Counted from the first letter of the stretch, positions 17,261-26,125 are shown. The stretch: 64,000 nucleotides of DNA from Vibrio coralliilyticus ATCC BAA-450 (GCF_000176135.1 NZ_ACZN01000018.1:372001-436000), one strand, 5' to 3'. Made by a program: numbers and translations. Notes: generated by a model not told the origin, from the sequence alone.

Positions 17261-17530
17261 GTTGTAGGAATTTTCTTATTTTACAACAAATTAGAATCAT
17301 TCAATCGAAAAACTTTCAACCCAAATCAAAACACCGAGCCCAACCTTGGTGTTTTTTATTAGCTATCTCAAACTTTGTACTTAATTTACGTCTATTACTA
17401 ACTTAACGACTTAAGATTAATTTGTCGGAGCCAATAATAACGGATTGAACATACTCAAAGCGTGACCAAGTAAATCACGGGTATGTAAGGCTTGGGCATT
17501 GATCTCATCAAAGACGTAAGGAAGAGAGCT

Positions 17531-17734
17531 ATGCGAAAATACACAGAGAAAAGAGTTACCTGCCCCCATTGTGGGCACTCAATTGGTATCACGTTAGATG
17601 CAACGAATGGTAGCCAGAATTTTTACGACGACTGTCCTGCCTGTTGCAACGCCATCCACCTCAGTATGATGGTTAACGAACAGTTGGACGAAATCGAACT
17701 CTCAATTGATGCCGACGATGAACAAATTTTTTAA
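17531..17734 (+). CDS. CPXCG-motif cysteine-rich small protein
   Basis: 67 aa from ATG 17531 (MRKYTEKRVTCPHCG). The strong Shine-Dalgarno AAGGAAGAG directly before this ATG decides the start; an earlier frame-matched codon at 17492 does not have one. Two cysteine pairs, CPHCG and CPACC, are about 25 residues apart and should bind zinc. The tail is acidic. This matches the short CPXCG family found in gammaproteobacteria, function unknown. A bidirectional terminator follows at once. Confidence 0.8.
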   Translation: MRKYTEKRVTCPHCGHSIGITLDATNGSQNFYDDCPACCNAIHLSMMVNEQLDEIELSIDADDEQIF

Positions 17735-17760
17735 AAAGCGCCGAAAGGCGCTTTTCTATT
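17734..17760. terminator. Bidirectional rho-independent terminator
   Basis: AAAAGCGCC-GAAA-GGCGCTTTT, a 9-bp stem with a stable GAAA tetraloop and T/A tracts on both sides. It serves the small cysteine-rich gene and the convergent riboflavin synthase gene. Confidence 0.9.
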
Positions 17761-17769
17761 TCTCTATGC

Positions 17770-18384
17770 TCAAAGCATCTCTTTAGCTGCTAGAACACGC
17801 TCGACTGAATCCACGATAGCCTGAGTCTGAGGATCAATTTCGACATTCACTTTGTCACCTTGCTGACGCTGACCAAACAATGTTCTCTGTAAGGTTTCCG
17901 GAATTAAATGAACGGAAAAGCGATTACCTTCAACTTCACCAATGGTAAGCGAACAACCATCTAACCCAATGAAGCCTTTCGCCAATACATACCTCATCAT
18001 GTTCTCAGGTAACTCAAGCCAAACCGTCCTATTGTTAGGTGTATCGATCACTTCAACAATTTCACTCACCATGGAAATATGTCCAGACATGGTATGACCG
18101 CCAATCTCGTCACCAAATTTGGCAGCGCGCTCAATGTTAACCGAATGACCAACCTCCAGCTCACCAAGATTGGTTAGCTTTAAAGTAGACTGTATCAGAT
18201 CGAAAGAAACGTGTTCTCCATCGATTTTTGTTACGGTCAGACAACAACCGTTATGCGCCACCGATGCACCTATAGATAATCCTTGACCCATTGATGAATT
18301 CAATCGAATTACATGAGTTTGAAACGACTCTTTCTTCTCGATAGCGATGACTTCCGCCATTCCCTGAACAATTCCAGTAAACAT
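17770..18384 (-). CDS. ribE: Riboflavin synthase alpha subunit
   Basis: 204 aa from ATG 18384 (MFTGIVQG), the invariant family start; the open frame extends 17 codons further but that part is not conserved. Two lumazine-binding repeats are seen, each with its motif: GASVAHNGCCLTV and GHTMSGHI in the first, GFIGLDGCSLTIGEV in the second. It dismutates two molecules of 6,7-dimethyl-8-ribityllumazine to riboflavin. E. coli calls this gene ribC. No FMN riboswitch is seen upstream. It is divergent from norM, an arrangement known in vibrios. Confidence 0.95.
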   Translation of the reverse strand: MFTGIVQGMAEVIAIEKKESFQTHVIRLNSSMGQGLSIGASVAHNGCCLTVTKIDGEHVSFDLIQSTLKLTNLGELEVGHSVNIERAAKFGDEIGGHTMSGHISMVSEIVEVIDTPNNRTVWLELPENMMRYVLAKGFIGLDGCSLTIGEVEGNRFSVHLIPETLQRTLFGQRQQGDKVNVEIDPQTQAIVDSVERVLAAKEML

Positions 18385-18560
18385 TGCAAATTCCAACAGT
18401 TTTTCGTGGAGGTTAGTGTGACATTTAATTATCATTTAGCACAACAGCACCATGTATAAATTATCGATAACAATGGTGTTCACCCCTTTGATTTTCGTGT
18501 TGATTCCATAATTTGATTCTGCAGAAGTCAAAGCATCTTTGCTTTCATTGGAGTTTTTAC

Positions 18561-19931
18561 GTGCATCGTTATAAACAAGAAGCGAATAAGCTGATCAAAT
18601 TGGCCACGCCAGTACTGATTGCTTCCGTTGCGCAGACAGGCATGAGCTTCGTCGATACCGTCATGGCAGGCGGTGTCAGTGCGACGGATATGGCTGCTGT
18701 ATCCATTGCATCAAGTATCTGGCTACCTTCAATACTATTTGGCGTTGGCCTGCTCATGGCCTTGGTCCCAGTTGTCGCTCAACTCAATGGATCAGGCCGA
18801 CAGGTTAAGATTCCGTTTGAGATTCAACAAGGTGCCGCAATGGCATTGCTCATATCTATACCCATTATTGGCGTGCTTTTTCAGACTCAAAATATAATGG
18901 GTTTGATGAATGTCGAGCAGTTAATGGCTGAAAAAACCAACGGTTACATGCATGCTGTAATTTACGCTGTGCCCGCCTTTTTGCTTTTCCAAACCTTGCG
19001 CAGTTTTACTGATGGTATGTCACTCACCAAGCCCGCAATGGTCATTGGTTTCATTGGGCTGCTGTTTAATATCCCGCTAAACTGGATTTTTGTTTACGGT
19101 AAATTTGGTGCTCCTGCGCTGGGCGGTGTGGGATGTGGTGTCGCAACAGCCATTGTTTATTGGCTAATGTTGTTTATGTTGCTGTTCTATGTCGTGACAT
19201 CCAAACGTGTTGCCCATATCAATCTATTCGGACAATTCCACAAGCCGCAGCTAAAACCTCTTGTTCGTTTATTCAAGCTAGGCTTTCCAGTAGCAGCCGC
19301 GTTATTCTTTGAAGTTACCCTATTTGCTGTCGTTGCACTCTTGGTTGCCCCACTCGGCTCGCTGATTGTCGCAGCGCACCAGGTTGCGATTAACTTTTCG
19401 TCGTTAGTCTTTATGCTGCCAATGAGCATTGGTGCAGCGACCAGCATTCGTGTTGGCCACAGCCTTGGAGAGAACAATGTAGAAGGGGCTGCAATCGCAT
19501 CTCGTGTAGGTGTCATTGTTGCTGTGTTGCTGGCCTTATCCACTGCACTATTCACGGTTCTGTTCAGAGAGCAAGTTGCATTACTTTACACTGACAATCG
19601 CGCTGTTATAGAGATTGCTTTGCAATTGCTGCTATTTGCTGCCATCTACCAAGTAACGGATGCCGTGCAAGTCGTTGCGGCTGGTGCCTTGAGGGGATAC
19701 AAAGACATGGCCGCAATATTCAACCGTACTTTTATCGCCTATTGGATTCTAGGCCTCCCGATTGGCTATGTTTTAGGAATGACAGATTGGATTGTTGAGC
19801 CTATGGGCGCTCATGGCTTCTGGATGGGTTTCATTATCGGTCTTTCATCAGCTGCAATCATGCTTGGTCTGAGACTTCGTTGGATGCATAGACAACCTGA
19901 AGATATCCAATTGGAATTTTCCTCTAAATAA
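18561..19931 (+). CDS. norM: Multidrug/Na+ antiporter NorM (MATE family)
   Basis: 456 aa from GTG 18561 (VHRYKQEANKLIKLATP), which follows TTGGAG by 6 bases. This start gives the exact length I recall for V. parahaemolyticus NorM, and the sequence is near-collinear with it. It has twelve membrane segments and family blocks such as MSFVDTVMAGGVS, RSFTDGMSLTKPAMVIG and AAGALRGYKDM. NorM exports cationic drugs, dyes and fluoroquinolones using the Na+ gradient. An in-frame upstream extension to 18513 lacks support. A strong terminator follows. Confidence 0.96.
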   Translation: MHRYKQEANKLIKLATPVLIASVAQTGMSFVDTVMAGGVSATDMAAVSIASSIWLPSILFGVGLLMALVPVVAQLNGSGRQVKIPFEIQQGAAMALLISIPIIGVLFQTQNIMGLMNVEQLMAEKTNGYMHAVIYAVPAFLLFQTLRSFTDGMSLTKPAMVIGFIGLLFNIPLNWIFVYGKFGAPALGGVGCGVATAIVYWLMLFMLLFYVVTSKRVAHINLFGQFHKPQLKPLVRLFKLGFPVAAALFFEVTLFAVVALLVAPLGSLIVAAHQVAINFSSLVFMLPMSIGAATSIRVGHSLGENNVEGAAIASRVGVIVAVLLALSTALFTVLFREQVALLYTDNRAVIEIALQLLLFAAIYQVTDAVQVVAAGALRGYKDMAAIFNRTFIAYWILGLPIGYVLGMTDWIVEPMGAHGFWMGFIIGLSSAAIMLGLRLRWMHRQPEDIQLEFSSK

Positions 19932-19933
19932 CC

Positions 19934-19962
19934 AAAAAAGGTCAGCTATGCTGACCTTTTTT
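19934..19962 (+). terminator. Rho-independent terminator of norM
   Basis: AAAAAAGGTCAGC-TAT-GCTGACCTTTTTT, a 13-bp perfect stem ending in six Ts, 2 bp after the norM stop. Confidence 0.95.
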
Positions 19963-20018
19963 GCATTTACTTCGTAGACTAATAACAAACCTTGATTGTT
20001 TCCTTATTTATCACACCT

Positions 20019-21014
20019 ATGCGTATCTTTATTGTTTTGGTATCACTCTTGTCCCTTTCTGCTTGTGATTTTATCAAGAGTCCAATGGACGCCAGTTTGG
20101 ACACCTATTTAGCCCGTATCGCCAATGTCCAAGATAGACCAGCGATACCAATGCCGGATAACGTCAATGTCTTACTGCCCACGAAACGAGAACTGCATAT
20201 TACTATCCCTAGTATCAGCATAGGACTACTCGACAGTTATGAGCTTCGAAAATGCGGTTTATTCAATCTTGTTGCAGAGAAAAACTCGGTATTAGGAAAG
20301 ATTCAGGACCAATTTCGAAATTTCGATTACCAACTCCAAGTGAGTTACGGCATAGAGCGCTGCTTAATGAGCCCAGATATATCCTCTGCACTTAAAACAC
20401 AACTAGCTTCAATCCAACAACAGAAGCTCAAACAATTACCAGCGCACTTTACCAATTTGGTGTTTTCAAGTGACGCAATGCGTAATCAACTAGAAGCGAC
20501 GGGATGGTTATCCGTCGATCAAGGTAGAGGCAGCACTCAAGTCATACAAGCGCTCGATCAAATAGATTCCAGATTTTCAGCTAGCAAAACACTGGATTAC
20601 ACCAGCACTTTAAACGCACTAACACCCTACCAAGAAGTCTTAGAAAAAAACGCAGTTTTAGGCCCGCTCAGCTATTCAATGCTCAACGCTGGAAACAAGT
20701 TGAGCGTCATCACTCAACAACTAAAAGCTCACGATGAGGCTATCCTATGCGGTCAGGGAAGAAATACAACTAAATTTCGCTATCTCAGAAACGTGTTTAA
20801 CGAGTTTTTCATTGGTCAAATACAGCCATACCTCGCCAAAATCGATAGCATTTACAATGAACTGAACCCTTTAATAGATTTTGTTGATACAAGCCACGCC
20901 AATTACCAATACCCGATTAAGCAATATCACCAAGCTTTCAGAGCTGCTACAAAAGAGCATGTTGAGTATTGGCAAGCCTTGTTCAAACGTTGCGGAGCAT
21001 CCCCTACTCGCTAG
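20019..21014 (+). CDS. DUF3080-type lipoprotein
   Basis: 331 aa from ATG 20019 (MRIFIVLVSLLSLSAC), a lipoprotein signal with lipobox LSAC. The body is helical and soluble, with conserved-looking blocks YELRKCGLFNLVAEKNS, LGPLSYSMLNAGN and RYLRNVFNEFFIGQIQPYL. I recognise it as the gammaproteobacterial DUF3080 family, function unknown. The open frame begins nine codons earlier, but the lipoprotein start is preferred. It overlaps the convergent ligase gene by 11 bp at the stops. Confidence 0.75.
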   Translation: MRIFIVLVSLLSLSACDFIKSPMDASLDTYLARIANVQDRPAIPMPDNVNVLLPTKRELHITIPSISIGLLDSYELRKCGLFNLVAEKNSVLGKIQDQFRNFDYQLQVSYGIERCLMSPDISSALKTQLASIQQQKLKQLPAHFTNLVFSSDAMRNQLEATGWLSVDQGRGSTQVIQALDQIDSRFSASKTLDYTSTLNALTPYQEVLEKNAVLGPLSYSMLNAGNKLSVITQQLKAHDEAILCGQGRNTTKFRYLRNVFNEFFIGQIQPYLAKIDSIYNELNPLIDFVDTSHANYQYPIKQYHQAFRAATKEHVEYWQALFKRCGASPTR

Positions 21015-21861
21015 TATATTCTGGCCTTTCTCTCATATAGCGCGCAAATTTAGGAATACCGTTTTGCGTATAGCCATTGTATCTAAATGTAATGATTGAA
21101 CCGAGCTTAGGGGGCTGGCGCCGCTGCTCATCAGTAAAGCCACTACCTATATAAAATTCTATACCTGAATCCAGCTGGATAAGTAACGCCCCCATCTGCC
21201 CGCTGTACTTTCCCTTACCGACTTTGTAGCCAACAACTAAGCCTTCTGCGTCCTGATGTTTCTTCATCTTCAGCAAGTCACTACTACGACCAGCCTGATA
21301 ACGACTGGTCACCTTCCTTAACATCAACCCTTCGCCTTTTTGCTCGCTGACGTTGTCTAAGTAATGAAAGAGCTCCTGCTCAGAGCGAATCGGCGTATGC
21401 TCGACTAACTTGATGTGTGGCGCGTCAATTGAGTCAACCAAATATCGAATATTGTAGTAGCGCTTTTGATAGTCTCCCGCCGCTTGCGGCATATCAAACA
21501 GCATGAAATCGATCTGCTTCCAAGATGGTTCAACGGGTACTTTGTCTAAAACCGTCTGTTGGACAATATGGAACTTTCCTCTCCCCGCCCATAGCTCCCC
21601 CTCGACGGCATAGCTCGGTAGAGGTTTAATGAACCAATCAGGCGCATGTATGACTTTACCATTGCGTGTAGTTAATTGAGATCCATCCCAAATAGCACGA
21701 ATACCATCTAGCTTTTCACTTTTCCAGTAATCCTCAATATTCGTTCCATACTCGTAGTCATTGGCCTGAACCAAAGGCATATAACTCAAAGAATGACTCT
21801 CTGACCAAGCGTTGAAAGATATAGCAACAGCAATCGCGACACTGGTTAACTTAATTTGCAT
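21004..21861 (-). CDS. Exported ATP-dependent DNA ligase (Lig E type)
   Basis: 285 aa. An N-terminal Sec signal peptide (MQIKLTSVAIAVAISFNAWS, cut before ESHS) precedes a minimal ligase. Motif I is SEKLDGIRAIW with the adenylated Lys (about residue 49), then VEGELWAG (motif III), EGLMLRK (motif IV) and LLKMKKHQDAEG (motif V). An OB-fold follows with GSGFTD. There is no DNA-binding extra domain. Periplasmic Lig E-type ligases seal nicks in duplex DNA and have been linked to natural competence or extracellular DNA. A periplasmic place is inferred from the signal peptide. Confidence 0.9.
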   Translation of the reverse strand: MQIKLTSVAIAVAISFNAWSESHSLSYMPLVQANDYEYGTNIEDYWKSEKLDGIRAIWDGSQLTTRNGKVIHAPDWFIKPLPSYAVEGELWAGRGKFHIVQQTVLDKVPVEPSWKQIDFMLFDMPQAAGDYQKRYYNIRYLVDSIDAPHIKLVEHTPIRSEQELFHYLDNVSEQKGEGLMLRKVTSRYQAGRSSDLLKMKKHQDAEGLVVGYKVGKGKYSGQMGALLIQLDSGIEFYIGSGFTDEQRRQPPKLGSIITFRYNGYTQNGIPKFARYMRERPEYTSE

Positions 21862-22017
21862 CCCTAACTCCAGACATTTCCATCCGAAGTGATTTTCAAG
21901 GCTCGATGCATAAGTTCAATCAATGCCAGCTAACAATACGAGTAACATCAAAAGTTCTTTCCTCCTACAGATGTGTCAGTTACAGCCTCCAGCGCCATTT
22001 TTCATTTATAGACATGA

Positions 22018-22032
22018 TTCTCAGTCTGAGAA
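22018..22032. promoter_or_regulatory. SypG enhancer site 1 upstream of sypA
   Basis: TTCTCAGTCTGAGAA, a perfect palindrome fitting the V. fischeri SypG enhancer consensus (TTCTCAnnnTGmdwn) as I recall it. Its centre is about 91 bp upstream of the -12 element and 22 bp (two helical turns) from site 2. Confidence 0.8.
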
Positions 22033-22039
22033 AACACGT

Positions 22040-22054
22040 TTCTCAAATTGAGAA
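22040..22054. promoter_or_regulatory. SypG enhancer site 2 upstream of sypA
   Basis: TTCTCAAATTGAGAA, a perfect palindrome on the same face of the helix as site 1. Its centre is about 69 bp upstream of the -12 element. Phosphorylated SypG is expected to bind it. Confidence 0.82.
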
Positions 22055-22101
22055 ATATAAGAACCATCAACTTAACCAATTGATTTTAAAGTGCATATTT
22101 T

Positions 22102-22118
22102 TTGGCACACAAAGTGCC
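22102..22118 (+). promoter_or_regulatory. Sigma-54 promoter of sypA
   Basis: TTGGCACACAAAGTGCC: a TTGGCAC -24 element with GG and GC dinucleotides 10 bases apart. Predicted start of transcription near 22129, about 23 bp before the sypA start codon. SypG sites lie upstream. Confidence 0.85.
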
Positions 22119-22151
22119 TTATTTAAGAAAACTATCTGAGGAGATATCGTC

Positions 22152-22469
22152 ATGGAACTACGTAAAATTGAACTAACAAATGAAATTCTTACCCTTCAAA
22201 TTGATGGCAACTTAGATGCTGACGGCAGTCGATACGCTCAACAACACATTGATGAAATTATCGCTGATCAACATGGCGAAGTTGAAATTGATTTCCGCAA
22301 TGTTCGTTTTCTTGATTCTTCAGGTGTTGGTGCACTGGTTTACCTATACAAACGTCTAGTCGAGCGTGAGCGTCAGATGCGCATCGAGAATGTCACTGGC
22401 CAACCACTTGAAATCATCAATCTGCTTCGTATCGACAAAGCAATCCCTGTGAACTCTCGCACTCACTAA
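22152..22469 (+). CDS. sypA: SypA, STAS-domain biofilm switch protein
   Basis: 105 aa single STAS domain (anti-sigma-factor-antagonist fold). The phosphorylation loop reads RFLDSSGVGAL, with Ser at residue 56, the same number as the Ser modified in V. fischeri SypA. There, unphosphorylated SypA promotes biofilm formation at an unknown step, and SypE phosphorylates or dephosphorylates it. Here the gene is first in the syp locus, after AGGAG with 8-bp spacing and a SypG/sigma-54 promoter, but no sypE gene is found between sypD and sypF. Confidence 0.9.
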   Translation: MELRKIELTNEILTLQIDGNLDADGSRYAQQHIDEIIADQHGEVEIDFRNVRFLDSSGVGALVYLYKRLVERERQMRIENVTGQPLEIINLLRIDKAIPVNSRTH

Positions 22470-22510
22470 AACAATAAACGAGATTTCACCCACTAACAGA
22501 GGAAGTTGGC

Positions 22511-23350
22511 ATGGTTAATTACATCAAACACATAGCCCTAATTGTACCTATAGTAAGCTCGATTGGCTGTAGCAGTTACCCCGAAGAGGGTCGCGGAGGC
22601 CTTGCTGAACAGTACATCCAATCTAATTTCACTCCAGTCATGCCAGACGAGCCTCTTGGCCCAGAGCATGGTCTGCGCTTCGATTGGCAATTAGCAAAAC
22701 TCCACCTTGATGCACTCATTCGTGAAGGTGCTCGTTGGTGTTTCCCGGCAGCTGTCGTCCAAGCTCTTGAAAAACAAAATCGAATAGCAAGAGAACTAGA
22801 AGGTGGTTTGTTGTTAGACGCCGCGAACGACATTGTTATTCAGCGTAAACGCCTGGATGAACTTGAGAGGCAGCTTGATTATGTGACATCTCAAGCTAAA
22901 TGTGTCCCACCACATGATGAGTTTTCTTTCCAACAACAATTGGCAATCATCGACAAGCTCTACAACCTGCTAAACGTTGATAATCAGTTTGCGTTCAATT
23001 CTACAGAAGTGAACCCCAAATATATGGGGCACCTTGCCCAAGCAGCCAACATTCTGCGAGAGCATAAGTCACTAAACCTAACAGTCACTGGTCATGCCGA
23101 TTCGGTTGGCGATGAACTCCAGAACCAGCAGCTCGCAATGGGCAGAGCAAAACAAGTGAAACGCTACCTGACCATTTTTGGCCTTGAGCCGAAAAGAATA
23201 GAAGCAAAATCGCTTGGTGAATCCCTACCTCTTTTCGAAGGTGAGTCAGACGGAGTTCGACTCACAAACCGTAGGGTTAGCATCGAAGTTGTTGAAACCA
23301 ACGAGCTAGCAGAGAACAAGTTGAATGGAGGCTATTATCATGTGGAATAA
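22511..23350 (+). CDS. sypB: SypB, OmpA-domain outer-membrane lipoprotein
   Basis: 279 aa. The hydrophobic N-terminus ends in SSIGCSS, a plausible but atypical lipobox. The middle has helical segments (residues about 85-140). The C-terminal OmpA domain (about 160-270) carries LTVTGHADSVGDELQN, RAKQVKRYLTIFG and TNRRVSIEVV, which bind peptidoglycan. It is probably an envelope anchor for polysaccharide export (inference from position in syp). Good SD (AGAGGAAG). Its end overlaps the sypC start by 11 bp. Confidence 0.87.
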   Translation: MVNYIKHIALIVPIVSSIGCSSYPEEGRGGLAEQYIQSNFTPVMPDEPLGPEHGLRFDWQLAKLHLDALIREGARWCFPAAVVQALEKQNRIARELEGGLLLDAANDIVIQRKRLDELERQLDYVTSQAKCVPPHDEFSFQQQLAIIDKLYNLLNVDNQFAFNSTEVNPKYMGHLAQAANILREHKSLNLTVTGHADSVGDELQNQQLAMGRAKQVKRYLTIFGLEPKRIEAKSLGESLPLFEGESDGVRLTNRRVSIEVVETNELAENKLNGGYYHVE

Positions 23351-25430
23351 ACTCATATTAATCACCCTTGTATTCCTGTTTGCAGCTTCAGTAAATGCCG
23401 AGATGGAACGTGTTCAAGTCGGTGACATGATTCAGGTGAATCTACCAGGCGAAGAAACATTAAATAAAGGATTCCAAGTTGATAAACGAGGCCGAATCAA
23501 CCTACCTGAAGTTGGTGCACTATACGTCGCAGGATATACAGAGAACCAGCTTCAGCAGTCAGTCCTAAATGCATTAAGCAAAGTTTATCGAGATCTTTCT
23601 ACTGCATCGGTTTACATCTCAGAGCAGCAAGTTCTTATCTCTATTCAGGGGTACGTAAACTCCCCCGGCGAATACACCTTATCAAAGAGTGCAGATGTAC
23701 AAATGGCAATTCACGCTGCTGGTGGATTACGTTCGGGTGCGCAGTTAAATAATCTGCTTCTTAAGCGCGGAAAAGACAAATTTCCTTTTAATTACAAAAG
23801 CTTTTTAGATACAGGTGATGAGTCCCTGCTACCTAAGCTCAAATCTCTAGACACTATATTTGTACCAGCTTCACCCTTGGTGGGTAACATCGAGCAACAG
23901 TTTGATGCCAGTAAGTTAGCTAATTCTGGTGATAGTGCTGACAACAGAACTGCGATCAAGGTATTTGGTGAAGTAAATGCACCGGGCTCTTTCACTTTCA
24001 AAAATACTGCAGATTTGGTTGATATCCTCATGCGCGCCGGCGGCGTGACACGTTACGCTTCTGTGGAGCAGATTCGTGTTATCAGCAATAACAAGCCTCA
24101 GATTTTCAATCTGAAAGAGTATTTAGATAGTGGGGATACTTCTCTGCTCCCTAACCTTCAACCAGGCACTACGATTTTCGTACCTAAACAGGAAGAGGAA
24201 ATCCGCGCAGGTTCGAACGTTATCTACATCATGGGTGAGGTGAAGAGCCCTGGCGCCTACGAAGGTAAAAAAGGTGCTTCTTTTATGGACATTCTGGCCA
24301 ACGCCGGCGGTCCAACCCGTTACGCAGAATCTCGTCAAATTCGCCTTATCAAAGCGAATGGGCAAGTTATCAAATTTGATTTAACGGCTTACACAGAAGG
24401 TTTGACTACCAAAGCTCCACCTCAAATCAATCCCGGTGATGCGATATTTGTTCCAGAGAAAACCGACATGAATGAGAAGTCGTGGCTAAAGATCTCGCCA
24501 GACCGTGCTGTTAATGTCATTGGTGAAGTGGTTCGCCCAGGACGCATCGAATGGTCTGATGAAATGGACATGATGCACCTGCTGGCACATGTCGGAGGAC
24601 CTACTCTTCGCGCCGACACGTCAAAAATAGAAGTGGTGACACCTAACGGAAAAATGAAGACGTTCAATCTTGACGAGTTCATTTTAAACGGAGCACCTAT
24701 GGCGGAGCTACCTGTCATCAGCGCTGGTACTATTATTCGTGTTCACGATTTACCTCAAGATCCATCTGACAACAAATCACAATGGGTACGTCAAAGCTCT
24801 GATGCTTCTATATACGTCTTCGGTCAGGTTAATGCTCCTGGTCGCTACCGCTTTACAAAAGAAATGCATTTTCTGGACATCCTGTCTGCAGCTGATGGTC
24901 CAACTAAAGATGCCGATATCCATAACATCAAAATCACTCATAGAGACAAAACCTATTCAAAAGTTAGCAAACTTAACTTGTCCCTGTATTTCGAAACTGG
25001 GGATGAGAGCCTTCTACCAAAGATAACCATGGGTGACACCATTTACATCCCTGAGAAAGATAAGATTTGGTTGGATACTAGCAAAGAATCAACAGTTCGA
25101 GTGCTGGGTGCAGTTAACAGCCCTGGTCGCTATGTCTTTGATGACAACATGACGATTCTGGACATTCTAGCTGAAGCTGGTGGCCCCTCTGAGCGTGCAT
25201 ATTTGGAAAAGATTTCAATCGTCAATATGTCCTGCTGCCAAGGACAGGCTCGTACCTTTGACCTAATAGACTTCAGCAAAACTGCCAATATTTATAAGCT
25301 TCCAGTGCTTCGTGCAGGTGACACGATTTACATCCCAGACCGCAGCGAAAGCATTCTTGAACGAGCACGAGTAGGCCTTGAAGACATCCTACGATTGACA
25401 ACCACCATCGTATTGATAGGAGCGCTGTAA
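23340..25430 (+). CDS. sypC: SypC, polysaccharide export protein with six SLBB repeats
   Basis: 696 aa from ATG 23340 (MWNKLILITLVFLFAASVNA, signal peptide). TGGAGG lies 8 bases upstream; an ATG at 23325 contains this SD and is therefore rejected. An N-terminal Wza-type export domain (VQVGDMIQVNLPGEET) is followed by six SLBB-type repeats recognised by their turns: GYVNSPGEY, GEVNAPGSF, GEVKSPGAY, GEVVRPGRI, GQVNAPGRY and GAVNSPGRY. Wza has fewer. The C-terminus ends in a hydrophobic helix (LTTTIVLIGAL). It should form or extend the outer-membrane/periplasmic export channel. Confidence 0.9.
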   Translation: MWNKLILITLVFLFAASVNAEMERVQVGDMIQVNLPGEETLNKGFQVDKRGRINLPEVGALYVAGYTENQLQQSVLNALSKVYRDLSTASVYISEQQVLISIQGYVNSPGEYTLSKSADVQMAIHAAGGLRSGAQLNNLLLKRGKDKFPFNYKSFLDTGDESLLPKLKSLDTIFVPASPLVGNIEQQFDASKLANSGDSADNRTAIKVFGEVNAPGSFTFKNTADLVDILMRAGGVTRYASVEQIRVISNNKPQIFNLKEYLDSGDTSLLPNLQPGTTIFVPKQEEEIRAGSNVIYIMGEVKSPGAYEGKKGASFMDILANAGGPTRYAESRQIRLIKANGQVIKFDLTAYTEGLTTKAPPQINPGDAIFVPEKTDMNEKSWLKISPDRAVNVIGEVVRPGRIEWSDEMDMMHLLAHVGGPTLRADTSKIEVVTPNGKMKTFNLDEFILNGAPMAELPVISAGTIIRVHDLPQDPSDNKSQWVRQSSDASIYVFGQVNAPGRYRFTKEMHFLDILSAADGPTKDADIHNIKITHRDKTYSKVSKLNLSLYFETGDESLLPKITMGDTIYIPEKDKIWLDTSKESTVRVLGAVNSPGRYVFDDNMTILDILAEAGGPSERAYLEKISIVNMSCCQGQARTFDLIDFSKTANIYKLPVLRAGDTIYIPDRSESILERARVGLEDILRLTTTIVLIGAL

Positions 25431-26125
25431 TGATTATTCCTGCTACATTAACCGAGGTAGAGCAAATCTACCTCGCGGCCGAATTGGCCGAGGCGCGTTC
25501 AGTTTGTCTCACAGGCTGCAATTCAGGTGACGGCGTCACGTCAATTGCTTCTGCTTTGGCGGAAAGATACTTACTCGGTGGGCATAAAACCCTTCTGGTG
25601 GATCTAAACCTATTCCATCCTGCGTTTGAACCTGCACTAGTCAACGCTGACCAGGGTGATGACATAGGTGTGTTACTGGAACACAAATCATCCCACCAGC
25701 TTTTCACTGGCTTACCGGTGCCGGAACAGACTTCCACGCTTCTAGCTTATAAAGATCCAAGTGTTTTGAGCAACTCAGTAGATAAATGGTTACAGCACTA
25801 CGATAGAGTCATTTGCGACACCTCGCCTCTGCTTCATGTAAACCGAGGGAATATTCCCGCCCAGGTCGTCGCCAGCGCATGTGACCAAACTGTATTAGTG
25901 GTCATGGGAGGGAAAACATCAACCGGTCAAATCCAGAAATCGCAAGAGCTCCTCCAAAGCCCGAAAATCTCACTACTAGGCTCCATTTTGAACTTGAAGA
26001 ACCAAGCAACACTGGGGCAGGAAATGGCGAGAGAGATAAGAAGACTGAGGTTTCTTCCTCAATCATGGAGAGAAAAATGGGCACAAAAACTCCTTACTAA
26101 CGAGTTTCTGGCTCATTCAGCCTAA
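25430..26125 (+). CDS. sypD: SypD, CpsD/CapB-type tyrosine-kinase-like protein with degenerate Walker A
   Basis: 231 aa, the cytoplasmic half of a BY-kinase, partnering the Wzz-like SypO. Its nucleotide motifs look damaged: the Walker A segment reads TGCNSGDGVTSIAS, with Val where GK(S/T) needs Lys; Walker A' is LLVDLNLFHP instead of VDxDxRxP; Walker B is VICDTSPLL. The C-terminus (EKWAQKLLTNEFLAHSA) has no tyrosine cluster. It may therefore act as a scaffold or pseudokinase rather than a cycling kinase (inference). The start overlaps the sypC stop by 1 bp (TAATG). Confidence 0.85.
   Translation: MIIPATLTEVEQIYLAAELAEARSVCLTGCNSGDGVTSIASALAERYLLGGHKTLLVDLNLFHPAFEPALVNADQGDDIGVLLEHKSSHQLFTGLPVPEQTSTLLAYKDPSVLSNSVDKWLQHYDRVICDTSPLLHVNRGNIPAQVVASACDQTVLVVMGGKTSTGQIQKSQELLQSPKISLLGSILNLKNQATLGQEMAREIRRLRFLPQSWREKWAQKLLTNEFLAHSA

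Noticed and set aside
18385..18560. Possible FMN riboswitch between riboflavin synthase and norM
   Set aside because: I looked for conserved FMN-aptamer blocks and see none in this 176-bp gap.
21906..22139. Small plus-strand ORF of 77 codons before sypA
   Set aside because: It spans the SypG sites and sigma-54 promoter, has no ribosome-binding site and a non-protein-like composition.
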